Source: CAZTWC01 sp964617105 [NCBI: uncultured Myxococcia bacterium]
GTDB taxonomy: Bacteria > CAZTWC01
DNA length: 6,642 bases
Reading direction: 5' to 3'
Assembly: GCA_964617105.1 (NCBI GenBank)
Contig: CAZTWC010000216.1
Coordinates: forward strand, 1 to 6,642
Under the pieces are notes generated by a model. It was given only the letters and a program-made list of their open reading frames with translations. It searched no databases and was not told the origin of the DNA. The position numbers and the translations under genes are program-made. This document shows positions 1-6,640 of the stretch, piece by piece (the stretch's first letter is position 1; each line of letters opens with the position of its first letter).

Positions 1-2
1 TT

Positions 3-120
3 TTCTGGTGATTTTAGCAAAAGGGAAACACCCGATCCCATTTCGAACTCGGAAGTTAAGCCCTATAGCGCCGATGGTACTGCATGGGTAGCTGTGTGGG
101 AGAGTAGGTCATTGCCAGGA
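3..120 (+). rRNA. rrf: 5S ribosomal RNA, complete
   Basis: This is the 5S RNA of the large ribosomal subunit and presumably the last gene of an rRNA operon whose 16S and 23S genes lie upstream of the window. The conserved core is easy to read: CCCGATCCCAT, CGAACTCGGAAGTTAAG, GCGCCGATGGTACTGC and GGGAGAGTAGG. The two ends pair as the terminal helix (CTGGTGA at 5-11 with TTGCCAG at 112-118, including G-U pairs, extended by T4-G119 and T3-A120). About 118 nt is the normal length, so the gene looks whole although it begins at the window edge. The sequence resembles 5S RNAs of Geobacter-like deltaproteobacteria more than those of Firmicutes; this is recognition, not an alignment. Exact ends are uncertain by a few bases. 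Confidence 0.96.
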
Positions 121-125
121 TTTAT

Positions 126-162
126 AAAAAAAGGAGTATCTTTTAGATGCTCCTTTTTTTTT
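126..162. terminator. Intrinsic terminator after 5S rRNA, symmetrical
   Basis: A 15-bp stem (126-140 with 146-160) closes a 5-nt loop, TTTTA. The stem core GGAGTATC pairs with GATGCTCC through one G-U pair, and A-tract and T-tract extend it, so a U-run follows the hairpin. It starts six bases after the 5S gene and should end the rRNA transcript. The run of A on the left makes the reverse strand equally able to form a stem followed by U, so it could also stop transcription coming from the convergent operon. Confidence 0.9.
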
Positions 163-165
163 GCC

Positions 166-287
166 AGAGTTATGAGAGCAGCGCATTTGCGGCGTTGCCA
201 GCAGCAATTTAATCCTCAACGTATTAGTTATACGCCTGTGGTTAAATTGCTGCTAGCGCCTTGCATCTGCACTACTCTCATAACTCT
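166..287. repeat. Long imperfect inverted repeat (about 122 bp)
   Basis: Two arms of 47 and 46 bases (166-212 and 242-287) are reverse complements over most of their length. The outer 13 bases, AGAGTTATGAGAG and CTCTCATAACTCT, match perfectly. The inner 13, ending in GCAGCAATTTAA and its complement, also match perfectly. The stretch between has mismatches and small gaps. The 29-base centre holds another small hairpin, CGTAT/ATACG at 220-224 and 230-234. It lies between the rRNA terminator and the end of the convergent protein operon. I see no coding potential and no clear target-site duplication next to it. It could be a dispersed palindromic repeat, a MITE-like remnant, or a barrier and RNA-stabilising structure for the - strand operon. 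Bases 288-362 beyond it hold nothing I recognise, and no separate U-tract terminator follows the 460-aa gene. Confidence 0.85.
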
Positions 288-362
288 TCTAGCAGTTCTT
301 AATAAATTTTATCGATATCATTAAAAAGTGTTAATCGTCGGGCTACTGATCGCTAATTTTAT

Positions 363-1745
363 TTAATAGTTGCTATAGTATTTTAGTAAGGCTTCTTTAA
401 GCGCCTGCTTGGCTTTATATTCACCATGAACCAGGCGAATTTCTTTGGGTTGCCGTTTCATCCTCTTTACCCAGTTTATGAGCCCTCGTGAATCTGCATG
501 AGCCGAGTAACCGGATAAAGTGTGGATCCCGGCATTAACCTTTACCAGGCGGTTTTTTATCCTAACTGATCTGTTATTTTTGCCGGCACAGCGCTGAATC
601 TCTTTTCCCAGGGTGCCTTTGGCCTGATAACCTACAAAAATAATATCATTGCGCTCATCAGGCAGATCTTTTTCCAGGTGATCCAATATCCTCCCACCAG
701 TACACATTCCACTGCCGGCGATAATTATTGCCGGTCCAGGTAAATTCATAGCGGCCTGGTGGGAACGAAAACTCAATGCTGTGTAGAGACTTTCAAAATC
801 AAAAGGGTCTTTACCTTGTACCAGAGATTTTTTGGCTTCTTTTTTCCAATACCTTACTAAATTTTGGTAATGTTCTGTGATTGTCTGCCCCAGGGGACTG
901 TCCAACACCACTGGAATCGATCTAAATTTATTATTTCGGTCACATATAACTTTCAATTCATACAGAATTTCCTGAGTACGTCCAAGCGAAAAGGCGGGTA
1001 TAATTACTCTGCCATTGTCATTTATGGCATGCGTCAACACCTTTTCCAGAGTATCTGTACGGTTTTTTTTACCCCGGTGGTTTCGGTTGCCGTAAGTGGA
1101 CTCCAAAATTAACAAATCGCAACCATAAGGCCGGTCAGGCGATGGTAAAAGTGGGCTGCGCGAGGCACCAAGATCTCCAGAAAAAGTGATTCGAACCGGT
1201 TTTTTGTTCATCTTTTTAAGGCGTAAATTTATATAGGCAGAGCCCAAAATATGGCCGGCGCGGCGAAATTGCACCTCCATATTGCTATTAAGGGAGATCC
1301 ACTCTCCATACTGGCAGATTTGAGCATTTTTAAGGGCTGCGGCAAGTTTTGTTTTCCATTTATGGTTCTGTTTTGAACGCTTCAGCAACTTTGAATGTTT
1401 CAAACTATCCTGCAGCATAGGAAACAATAGCGCCCTGGTGGGTTGGCTGCACAGGATTTTTCCCCGGAAATTTTCGCTAAAGAGTTGAGGAGTTCGCCCG
1501 ATATGGTCAATGTGGGCGTGGGTCAAAATCAGCCAGTCGATTTCTTGAGGTTTAAAAGGAAACGGTTCTAAATTGAGGTGATTTTTTCCGGATCCACAGT
1601 CCACCAGCAATTGAGTATTACCGTACACCAAACGATGGCACGAGCCGGTCACGCCCAGAATTGCTCCGTGGTGAAAGAGTTTTATCTCCGGCAATAAAAT
1701 CGAGGAGGCGATGAAGCCTGGAGTATTAGGTATTTGAATATGCAT
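363..1745 (-). CDS. MBL-fold beta-CASP ribonuclease (Ysh1/CPSF73-like)
   Basis: This is a 460-aa metallo-beta-lactamase-fold protein of the beta-CASP class, which in bacteria and archaea cut or trim RNA in the cytoplasm using two zinc ions. All motifs are present: HAHIDH at 76-81, AGH with H165, SGD with D191, motif A in ESTYG with E215, motif B in SGYSAHAD with H416, and motif C in VHGE with H440. The CASP region also has the typical GSGMCTGGR stretch at 344-352. Length and motif spacing fit the COG1236-type RNA-processing exonuclease group better than RNase J, which is longer. No signal peptide is seen. The start is an ATG with an in-frame stop just upstream; it gives about 20 residues before the usual first strand and has no clear Shine-Dalgarno sequence. 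It is the last gene of the operon, 39 bases after the GHKL gene, and a TATAATATAAT stretch in the gap could give a weak internal promoter. The substrate, RNA or possibly DNA, cannot be told from sequence. Confidence 0.93.
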   Translation of the reverse strand: MHIQIPNTPGFIASSILLPEIKLFHHGAILGVTGSCHRLVYGNTQLLVDCGSGKNHLNLEPFPFKPQEIDWLILTHAHIDHIGRTPQLFSENFRGKILCSQPTRALLFPMLQDSLKHSKLLKRSKQNHKWKTKLAAALKNAQICQYGEWISLNSNMEVQFRRAGHILGSAYINLRLKKMNKKPVRITFSGDLGASRSPLLPSPDRPYGCDLLILESTYGNRNHRGKKNRTDTLEKVLTHAINDNGRVIIPAFSLGRTQEILYELKVICDRNNKFRSIPVVLDSPLGQTITEHYQNLVRYWKKEAKKSLVQGKDPFDFESLYTALSFRSHQAAMNLPGPAIIIAGSGMCTGGRILDHLEKDLPDERNDIIFVGYQAKGTLGKEIQRCAGKNNRSVRIKNRLVKVNAGIHTLSGYSAHADSRGLINWVKRMKRQPKEIRLVHGEYKAKQALKEALLKYYSNY

Positions 1746-1784
1746 GAAGAGTTAAATTAAAGGGAAAACCATCCCCATATTATA

Positions 1785-2723
1785 TTATAGTTGATCAAAG
1801 AAGTGGAAATTTCGATTGTAATACTTAAAATCACGAGTCTTTAAAGTGTAATCAATTATCCCGACAGCCTCGGTTTGTTTTCCCGGAGATACGTTAAAGA
1901 TTAGACTATTGAGTGATTTGCTGATTTTATATAGACCAACTCCGGCACCAGCAGTAGTATAATCGATCATTGAATTCCTGTGGATATAGCATTTGTACAA
2001 ATATTTGACAACTGTGTACCAATTTAAAGAACCGTGAGGATCAGTTATGGAAACAGCGAAAAATTGTTGGTCATATCCCCATTGGAGTGAAAGTTTCTCA
2101 TCTTCTGTCAGGAGAACACCTTCGGTTCGGTCTTGGTCACAGTAAATTGGGTGAGCGTCATACAGCGCATTCATCAGCAGTTCATCCAGCGCATCAAAAA
2201 TGAATCGGCCCAGGGCTCTGCTTCTACTCAGACGCCGAAGTTTGCTCTCAATTTTTTTTGTCTCATCGTAACGATTTATGGAGTCGAGAATATAATTTTG
2301 ATGAAAGGTAAAATTGGGTGATAAATATTTATCAATACCAAAAACATTTTTATAGCAAAGTTTTGCCAAAGTGTTTTTCATCAACATTTGGCAGGGTAGG
2401 TGATCTGCCTGAATTCCAATAACGTGTTGGATAAATTTAAACTTAGATAAAATCGCGATAATATTTTCAAAGGAAGTCTGATAAACTAAAATAACCTTAG
2501 GCTTTTCGTCGTACTGGACAATTTTATCGGCTAATTTATCGATGGTAGTTGAATCTACGATTATAATTCCATCTTTACCCCATTGTTTTAAATATTTAAC
2601 TGTTTTTTGGGGACAACTGTTGTTAATAAAGTCTATGGGCAAGGCTTGACTGAGTTCATCTATAGCGTCAACAATATTTCTGGTCAAGGACAGGTTAACC
2701 AGGATTGATTTTTTATCAGACAT
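1785..2723 (-). CDS. Receiver-like/GHKL ATPase-domain protein
   Basis: This 312-aa soluble protein has two parts. The C-terminal half (about 165-295) shows the GHKL (HATPase_c) ATP-binding boxes: an N-box in DELLMNALYDA (180-190, with E181 and N185), a G1-like DPHGSL from D228, and a G2 box GAGVGL at 259-264, followed by SPGKQTEAVGII. The N-terminal part (about 5-135) has the alternating strand and helix pattern of a receiver domain, with a possible D57 at the end of strand 3 and T83/S84 after strand 4. It lacks the acidic pair after strand 1 (NLSLT instead) and the usual lysine. No His-containing dimerisation and phosphotransfer domain lies between the halves, so it is not a standard histidine kinase. 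From memory, such motifs occur in a poorly characterised family of Geobacter and myxobacteria. It may act as an ATP-dependent protein kinase or switch that binds a partner. It starts 27 bases after PBP1A, within the operon. The start ATG has no clear ribosome-binding site. Domain calls are fairly sure; the role is unknown. Confidence 0.8.
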   Translation of the reverse strand: MSDKKSILVNLSLTRNIVDAIDELSQALPIDFINNSCPQKTVKYLKQWGKDGIIIVDSTTIDKLADKIVQYDEKPKVILVYQTSFENIIAILSKFKFIQHVIGIQADHLPCQMLMKNTLAKLCYKNVFGIDKYLSPNFTFHQNYILDSINRYDETKKIESKLRRLSRSRALGRFIFDALDELLMNALYDAHPIYCDQDRTEGVLLTEDEKLSLQWGYDQQFFAVSITDPHGSLNWYTVVKYLYKCYIHRNSMIDYTTAGAGVGLYKISKSLNSLIFNVSPGKQTEAVGIIDYTLKTRDFKYYNRNFHFFDQL

Positions 2724-2750
2724 ATAATTTTTAGCAGTGTCAATTTTGTT

Positions 2751-5288
2751 TTAGTAAACAGTGCCCATTTTGAAAAATTGGTCCGGCTCTGGAGTGCTCT
2801 TTTGAAAGGTATATTCTACCGGCTCCGAACCTTTCACAAAAGCCTCTACCACGTATTCTTCAGACTCTGGTAATGCCAATAGCCCTGTCTTTGGATCGAT
2901 TCTGGTCATTATTACCCCTTCCGGTGGTTTGATTTTATCCTGGGGTTTATTTTGTAAACTGTTGCCCATATAGTCGATCCAAATGGGTAAAGCAGCCCGA
3001 GCACCAGTTTCGTAGCGACTTAAGGGGATTTGATAGATGTCATACCCGGTCCATACTCCGGTGACCAGGTCTTTGGTAAAGCCCATAAACCAGGCATCAA
3101 AAGAATCGTTGGTGGTACCTGTTTTGCCTGCCACCGGTTTGCCGATACTATTGGAGCGGGCTCCGGTTCCAACAGTAGCTACGCCTTCCAGGAGATGAGT
3201 AGTCAAATAGGCTATATTTTCATCCATAAGTTGCGGTCTTTTTGACTGGATTTCTTTATATAGGTTCCCAATTTTTTCGGCAGCAGTTAATCTGAAGTTG
3301 TTGAAATGTAGGTTGTTTTCTAATACTTTTCCCTGCGGGCCAACTATTTTTTCGATAAAATGTAAGGAGATATCTTTGCCTAACTGATTAAATACCCCAT
3401 AAACCCGGGCTAATTCCCACAAGGTCAGACAGGAAGAGCCAAGAGCCAGCGATAGATCGGCGTTTAGTTTGCTGGTTATTCCCAGTTTGTGGGCAAATTT
3501 GACAGCAGTGGGGATAGTTACTTTTTGTAGAACTTTTATGGAGGGAATGTTCATAGAGTTAATTAGCGCATCCCGGAGAAAAACTTCACCGGCAAATTGA
3601 TGGCCGTAATTAGAAGGGGTCCAACGGTGTTTGTTTTCTGGATCATCGTATATAATCGGAGAATCCACTATAATTGAGGTAGGAGTTAAATCCGTATGCT
3701 GAAGTGCAGCGGCGTAAATTATCGGTTTCATGGCACTGCCTGGTTGGCGACAGGCCTGGGTTGCCCGGTTAAACTCACTTTTTTCAAAGTTATAGCCGCC
3801 CACCATGGCCTTGATTTTACTAGTATGTGGATCAAAGGAGAGGAGAGCACCTTGAACTCCTGGTTCTTGCTCTAATTTAAATAGCCGCGATCTTTTTGAA
3901 GTTTTCGGGATTATCCGGTGGTATTCAGGCAGGCTGTTTTTTTTTAGATCGGCGTTATCAGTTAAAGAAACTAAAATAACATCACCTTTTTTTAATACCC
4001 TGGTTACATCGCGGATCCGGGAACCCTCAAAGTGCAACTCCGGGTTTACCGGGCGGGCCCACCACATACCGGCTAAGGGTAAATTTCCCTCATAATGCCC
4101 AACCGTTACCAGGGCATATCTAATTTTAACGTTTTTTACCAAGCCGAAAAGGTATTTTGACTTTATAGGCTTCTTGGGGTTAACTTTTTTCAGCAGATCA
4201 ATAAAGTTTTTCTGCTGGCCCGGAATGTTTGGAATAGATGCCAGGGGACCTCTGTATCCTTGCCTTTTATCCAACTGCAAGATTCCCTGTTGGAGGGCTT
4301 TTTGAGCAAATTTTTGTTTTTCCATATCCAGAGTGGTATAAACCGTCAGGCCGCCTTCATACAGGAGTTTTTCCCCATAAGTTTCTGCTATGTAGCGACG
4401 CACTGTTTCGCTGAAATAGGGAGCCATAGTTCTAAAGCGGTTTATATCTGGCTTTAACTTTATACCTTTGGTTTTGGCAATGCTATATTCATCTGGGGAT
4501 ATGTATTTTTCTTCCAGCATGCGGGTTAAAACATAGAGTTGTCTTTCCCTGGCCTTCTGGCGATTGTTAAAAGGGGAATAGGAGGTGGGGGCTCTGGGTA
4601 ATCCCGCTAACAGGGAGATTTCGGCCAAATCTAACTGGGCTAAATTTTTACTGAAATACCGCACTGCTGCCCGGGCTATACCGTAGGCACCGTGTCCCAG
4701 GTAAATTTGATTGAGATAAAGAAAGAGAATATCTTTTTTGGAGAGATTTTTTTCAATTCTTCTGGCCAATATGGCTTCTTTTATTTTTCTAGAAAAGGTT
4801 CGCCTGGGACTCAAGAATGTTTTAGCCACCTGCTGGGTAATAGAACTGCCTCCCTGGACAATAGAACCGGCCTGAATATTTTTAATTACAGCGCGGAGAA
4901 TTCCCCATAGATTGATGCCAGAATGTTGAAAAAAACGACTATCTTCAGCGGCAATAAAGGCTTGTATAACTTTTGGGGGAATTTTAGTTAGGGGCATGAG
5001 CACCCGATCCTCAATAGCGAATTCAGCAATGGTTTGTAAGTCTTTATCTAATACTTTAGTGGTTAATTTAGGCTTAAATTGTGCCAGGGAGGATAGAGGG
5101 GGTAATTGATTGGCAAAATAGATATATAGAATAGTGCCCAGCAAAAATAAACTGCTAGCCAGAGAAATTAATGCGCAGAGAAAAATTTGTCCAGTTTTTT
5201 TTAAAATTCCGGGTTTTTCCACCATATTTTTTATTGTCAATTTTGCACCCATTACATTAAATTTATCACTTAAAATAATAGGTGTCAA
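2751..5288 (-). CDS. mrcA: Penicillin-binding protein 1A, bifunctional
   Basis: This class A PBP polymerises glycan strands from lipid II and cross-links their peptides in the periplasm. In order: a short cytoplasmic N-terminus, one membrane helix (about 34-58), a GT51 glycosyltransferase with catalytic E115 in EDSRFF and the GGSSITQQ motif (146-153), an OB-type insert of Gram-negative PBP1A (about 340-445, including MWWARPVNPE), and a transpeptidase domain with SAMK (active Ser S518, K521), SMN (578-580) and KTGTT (722-726). Length (845 aa) and motifs are normal and it should be active. The start is uncertain. The longest frame opens at TTG (5288), but that TTG begins a TTGACA that could be a -35 box. 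An ATG at codon 13 (5252) or codon 22 (5225) also gives a normal N-terminus; none has a well-placed Shine-Dalgarno sequence, though AAGGAAG lies about 15 bases before the TTG. It sits between the degenerate MBL gene and the GHKL gene in the same operon. Confidence 0.95.
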   Translation of the reverse strand: MTPIILSDKFNVMGAKLTIKNMVEKPGILKKTGQIFLCALISLASSLFLLGTILYIYFANQLPPLSSLAQFKPKLTTKVLDKDLQTIAEFAIEDRVLMPLTKIPPKVIQAFIAAEDSRFFQHSGINLWGILRAVIKNIQAGSIVQGGSSITQQVAKTFLSPRRTFSRKIKEAILARRIEKNLSKKDILFLYLNQIYLGHGAYGIARAAVRYFSKNLAQLDLAEISLLAGLPRAPTSYSPFNNRQKARERQLYVLTRMLEEKYISPDEYSIAKTKGIKLKPDINRFRTMAPYFSETVRRYIAETYGEKLLYEGGLTVYTTLDMEKQKFAQKALQQGILQLDKRQGYRGPLASIPNIPGQQKNFIDLLKKVNPKKPIKSKYLFGLVKNVKIRYALVTVGHYEGNLPLAGMWWARPVNPELHFEGSRIRDVTRVLKKGDVILVSLTDNADLKKNSLPEYHRIIPKTSKRSRLFKLEQEPGVQGALLSFDPHTSKIKAMVGGYNFEKSEFNRATQACRQPGSAMKPIIYAAALQHTDLTPTSIIVDSPIIYDDPENKHRWTPSNYGHQFAGEVFLRDALINSMNIPSIKVLQKVTIPTAVKFAHKLGITSKLNADLSLALGSSCLTLWELARVYGVFNQLGKDISLHFIEKIVGPQGKVLENNLHFNNFRLTAAEKIGNLYKEIQSKRPQLMDENIAYLTTHLLEGVATVGTGARSNSIGKPVAGKTGTTNDSFDAWFMGFTKDLVTGVWTGYDIYQIPLSRYETGARAALPIWIDYMGNSLQNKPQDKIKPPEGVIMTRIDPKTGLLALPESEEYVVEAFVKGSEPVEYTFQKSTPEPDQFFKMGTVY
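5260..5288 (-). promoter_or_regulatory. Possible internal promoter at the PBP1A start
   Basis: On the - strand a perfect TTGACA (5288-5283) is followed after exactly 17 bases by TAAATT (5265-5260), which matches four of six positions of the -10 consensus. Transcription would begin near 5253, next to an in-frame ATG at 5252. If real, PBP1A would be made partly from its own, nearly leaderless, transcript starting at codon 13. The match may be chance in AT-rich DNA. Confidence 0.3.
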
Positions 5289-5312
5289 ATAAGAGGATTA
5301 ATACTTCCTTTT

Positions 5313-6338
5313 TTAGGCAGAGGAAGGAACTAAATTAGGTAATTGAAGTTGGACAGGTTTTTGTAGAGGCGATGAGTCAATATTAAATTTTTTCTTTATT
5401 ATGGTTGAAAATTCGGTGGCCAGGGTGGAGAAAGTGTAAACCTTTTTTGGGCGGACTTGATCGATATATTTAAGTAAATCTTTGTATCCAGTATGTAATG
5501 AGAGAGAAAACTGGTAATCAAAGGTACTATTATTTGGTTGAAAAAGAGGATTCTGGGGTTCTGTCACCAGGATGGTGCCAATATTTTTTGCTTTTTGTAA
5601 TATGGGAGAAGTTAGTAAATCGGCGGGTATAATGGATAGTTGTTGTAATGGGCCTTTAAAGGGATCAGAATAGTTTAACCGTTTGATATTTTTAAGAGGA
5701 ATACCTGCTTTTTGATAGGCTCTACAATATTTATAAATAGACGGATGCAGGCTAAAGGTAAAATCGAATTCTTGCCATGCTTTGATAATATTTTGACTTA
5801 TTCCCAACCGATCAGATAATATTATGGGATATTTTCCGGCGCGTTGAAGTTTTTCAACTGCCTGTTTGATGTGACGGTAAATATCATTTCCCTGGCCAAT
5901 TTTAAGTTTTGAAGAACCATTTGTAGAGTCGAGGATAAGAATGTCCACTTGTTTGGGGATATGCCCAGGCTTACAAGTTGGAGAAGGGGATAAATTAAGA
6001 TGGCCGGTATATAAAAGGGTTTGCTCATTTTGAGAAAAGTTTAATTGGGCCGAACCAGGTATATGGCCGGCAGGGAATAGTTCCACAGCATAGGAGCCCA
6101 GGTTGAAAGGGCGAAAATATGAGGCGGTCAGATGGCTTTGGTAATAAGATGAAGGTTTTCCGCTTAACTGTAAAGTCATACTGGTAGTTAGTATTCTATT
6201 CCCCTTCAGTTTTTTAGTGAAATGCTGATGGGATAAAAAACAAAGATCGCCTTTGTGGTGGGTATCCAACCATAAAATTGTATCGCTAATATGCAGGCCC
6301 GAACTATATTTGATTTTTAATGAGTGATTTGATGGCAT
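5313..6338 (-). CDS. Degenerate MBL-fold/beta-CASP-like protein
   Basis: This 341-aa soluble protein follows the pattern of the MBL-fold exonuclease group (COG1236-like) but has lost key residues. The HxHxDH motif reads HQHFTK: H37 and H39 are kept, while Asp and His are replaced by T41 and K42. AGHIPGSA keeps H92. The usual YTGD is YTGH, so the bridging Asp is H113. LILDST keeps an acidic D137. H282 in LSLHTG matches motif B, but its Asp is Gly. The last His-Gly motif is replaced by YTFST (301-305). Thus the first metal site (H37, H39, H92) survives and the second is gone, so normal two-metal hydrolysis is unlikely. The frame is unbroken and clean, so this looks like a kept protein rather than a decaying gene. 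It may be a pseudoenzyme partner or bind one metal. It is the first gene of the operon, about 38 nt after the predicted transcript start, with only a weak GGAT as ribosome-binding site. Its stop lies 24 bases before the longest PBP1A frame. Confidence 0.8.
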   Translation of the reverse strand: MPSNHSLKIKYSSGLHISDTILWLDTHHKGDLCFLSHQHFTKKLKGNRILTTSMTLQLSGKPSSYYQSHLTASYFRPFNLGSYAVELFPAGHIPGSAQLNFSQNEQTLLYTGHLNLSPSPTCKPGHIPKQVDILILDSTNGSSKLKIGQGNDIYRHIKQAVEKLQRAGKYPIILSDRLGISQNIIKAWQEFDFTFSLHPSIYKYCRAYQKAGIPLKNIKRLNYSDPFKGPLQQLSIIPADLLTSPILQKAKNIGTILVTEPQNPLFQPNNSTFDYQFSLSLHTGYKDLLKYIDQVRPKKVYTFSTLATEFSTIIKKKFNIDSSPLQKPVQLQLPNLVPSSA

Positions 6339-6382
6339 TATTAAATATTCGATCCATTTTTTTGACTTGATTATCTAGTCAG

Positions 6383-6411
6383 AGTATACTTGATTTTAGA
6401 AAAGGTGACAA
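6383..6411 (-). promoter_or_regulatory. Sigma-70-type promoter of the operon
   Basis: On the - strand TTGTCA (6411-6406, five of six consensus matches) and TATACT (6388-6383, five of six) are separated by an ideal 17 bases. Transcription should start near 6376, giving a leader of about 38 nt before the ATG at 6338. The DNA upstream of the -35 box is rich in A and T, as in an UP element. This is the best promoter I can find for the four-gene operon. Confidence 0.7.
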
Positions 6412-6437
6412 TAATTCACTTATTTCGATTTAAAAAT

Positions 6438-6447
6438 ATCTGCAGAT
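6438..6447. promoter_or_regulatory. Palindrome upstream of the promoter, possible operator
   Basis: ATCTGCAGAT is a perfect 10-bp palindrome flanked by A and T runs, centred about 66 bases before the predicted transcript start. That is near the spacing used by activators that bind upstream of the -35 box. No regulator is encoded nearby and no family is suggested, so this is only a candidate site. Confidence 0.25.
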
Positions 6448-6487
6448 TTTTAAAATTCAATTAGCACCAGAAGTTTAGTTAGTGCCC

Positions 6488-6530
6488 GTCCAAGAATTCA
6501 CTTCAACACCATGTGAATTTCTGGAAGGAC
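6488..6530. repeat. Imperfect hairpin
   Basis: GTCCAAGAATTCAC (6488-6501) pairs imperfectly with the stretch ending in GGAAGGAC (6513-6530). AATTCAC and GTGAATT form an unbroken 7-bp stem around an 11-base loop, and the outer GTCC and GGAC also match. No U-run follows on either strand, so it does not look like an intrinsic terminator. Confidence 0.5.
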
Positions 6531-6610
6531 ATTGGTTAACAGACAAATTATGGCAAAAATTTTAACTTTAAGTCAGTGATTGACTAAATGCCGTTGCTGA
6601 TTTTTAGTGT

Positions 6611-6640
6611 CTGGTTCAAGGACAGATGTTGCTTGACCAG
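6611..6640. repeat. Short hairpin at the window edge
   Basis: CTGGTTCAAG (6611-6620) pairs with CTTGACCAG (6632-6640) with one bulged base, around an 11-base loop. It may be part of a larger structure that continues past the window. Its role is unknown. Confidence 0.45.

Noticed and set aside
94-324. A 76-codon frame on the + strand
   Set aside because: It begins inside the 5S rRNA and runs through the terminator and the inverted repeat; its composition is not protein-like.
363-1745. RNase J identity for the 460-aa protein
   Set aside because: It shares the beta-CASP core, but it is shorter than RNase J and has the GSGMCTGGR and SGYSAHAD forms typical of the Ysh1/CPSF73-like group.
864-4910. 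Several + strand frames of 60 to 80 codons
   Set aside because: All lie opposite the conserved beta-CASP, GHKL and PBP1A genes and are antisense shadows with no recognisable motifs.
5822-6028. A 68-codon - strand frame inside the 341-aa gene
   Set aside because: It overlaps the larger frame that carries the MBL motifs (AGHIPGSA, YTGH, LDST) and shows no motif of its own.
5313-6338. Pseudogene status for the 341-aa gene
   Set aside because: The frame is open throughout with a good promoter, and losses are confined to one metal site, which argues for a kept protein.
6604-6630. GGTTCAAG resembling a tRNA T-loop
   Set aside because: The stem around it is only four pairs with a nine-base loop, and no acceptor, D or anticodon arm can be placed.
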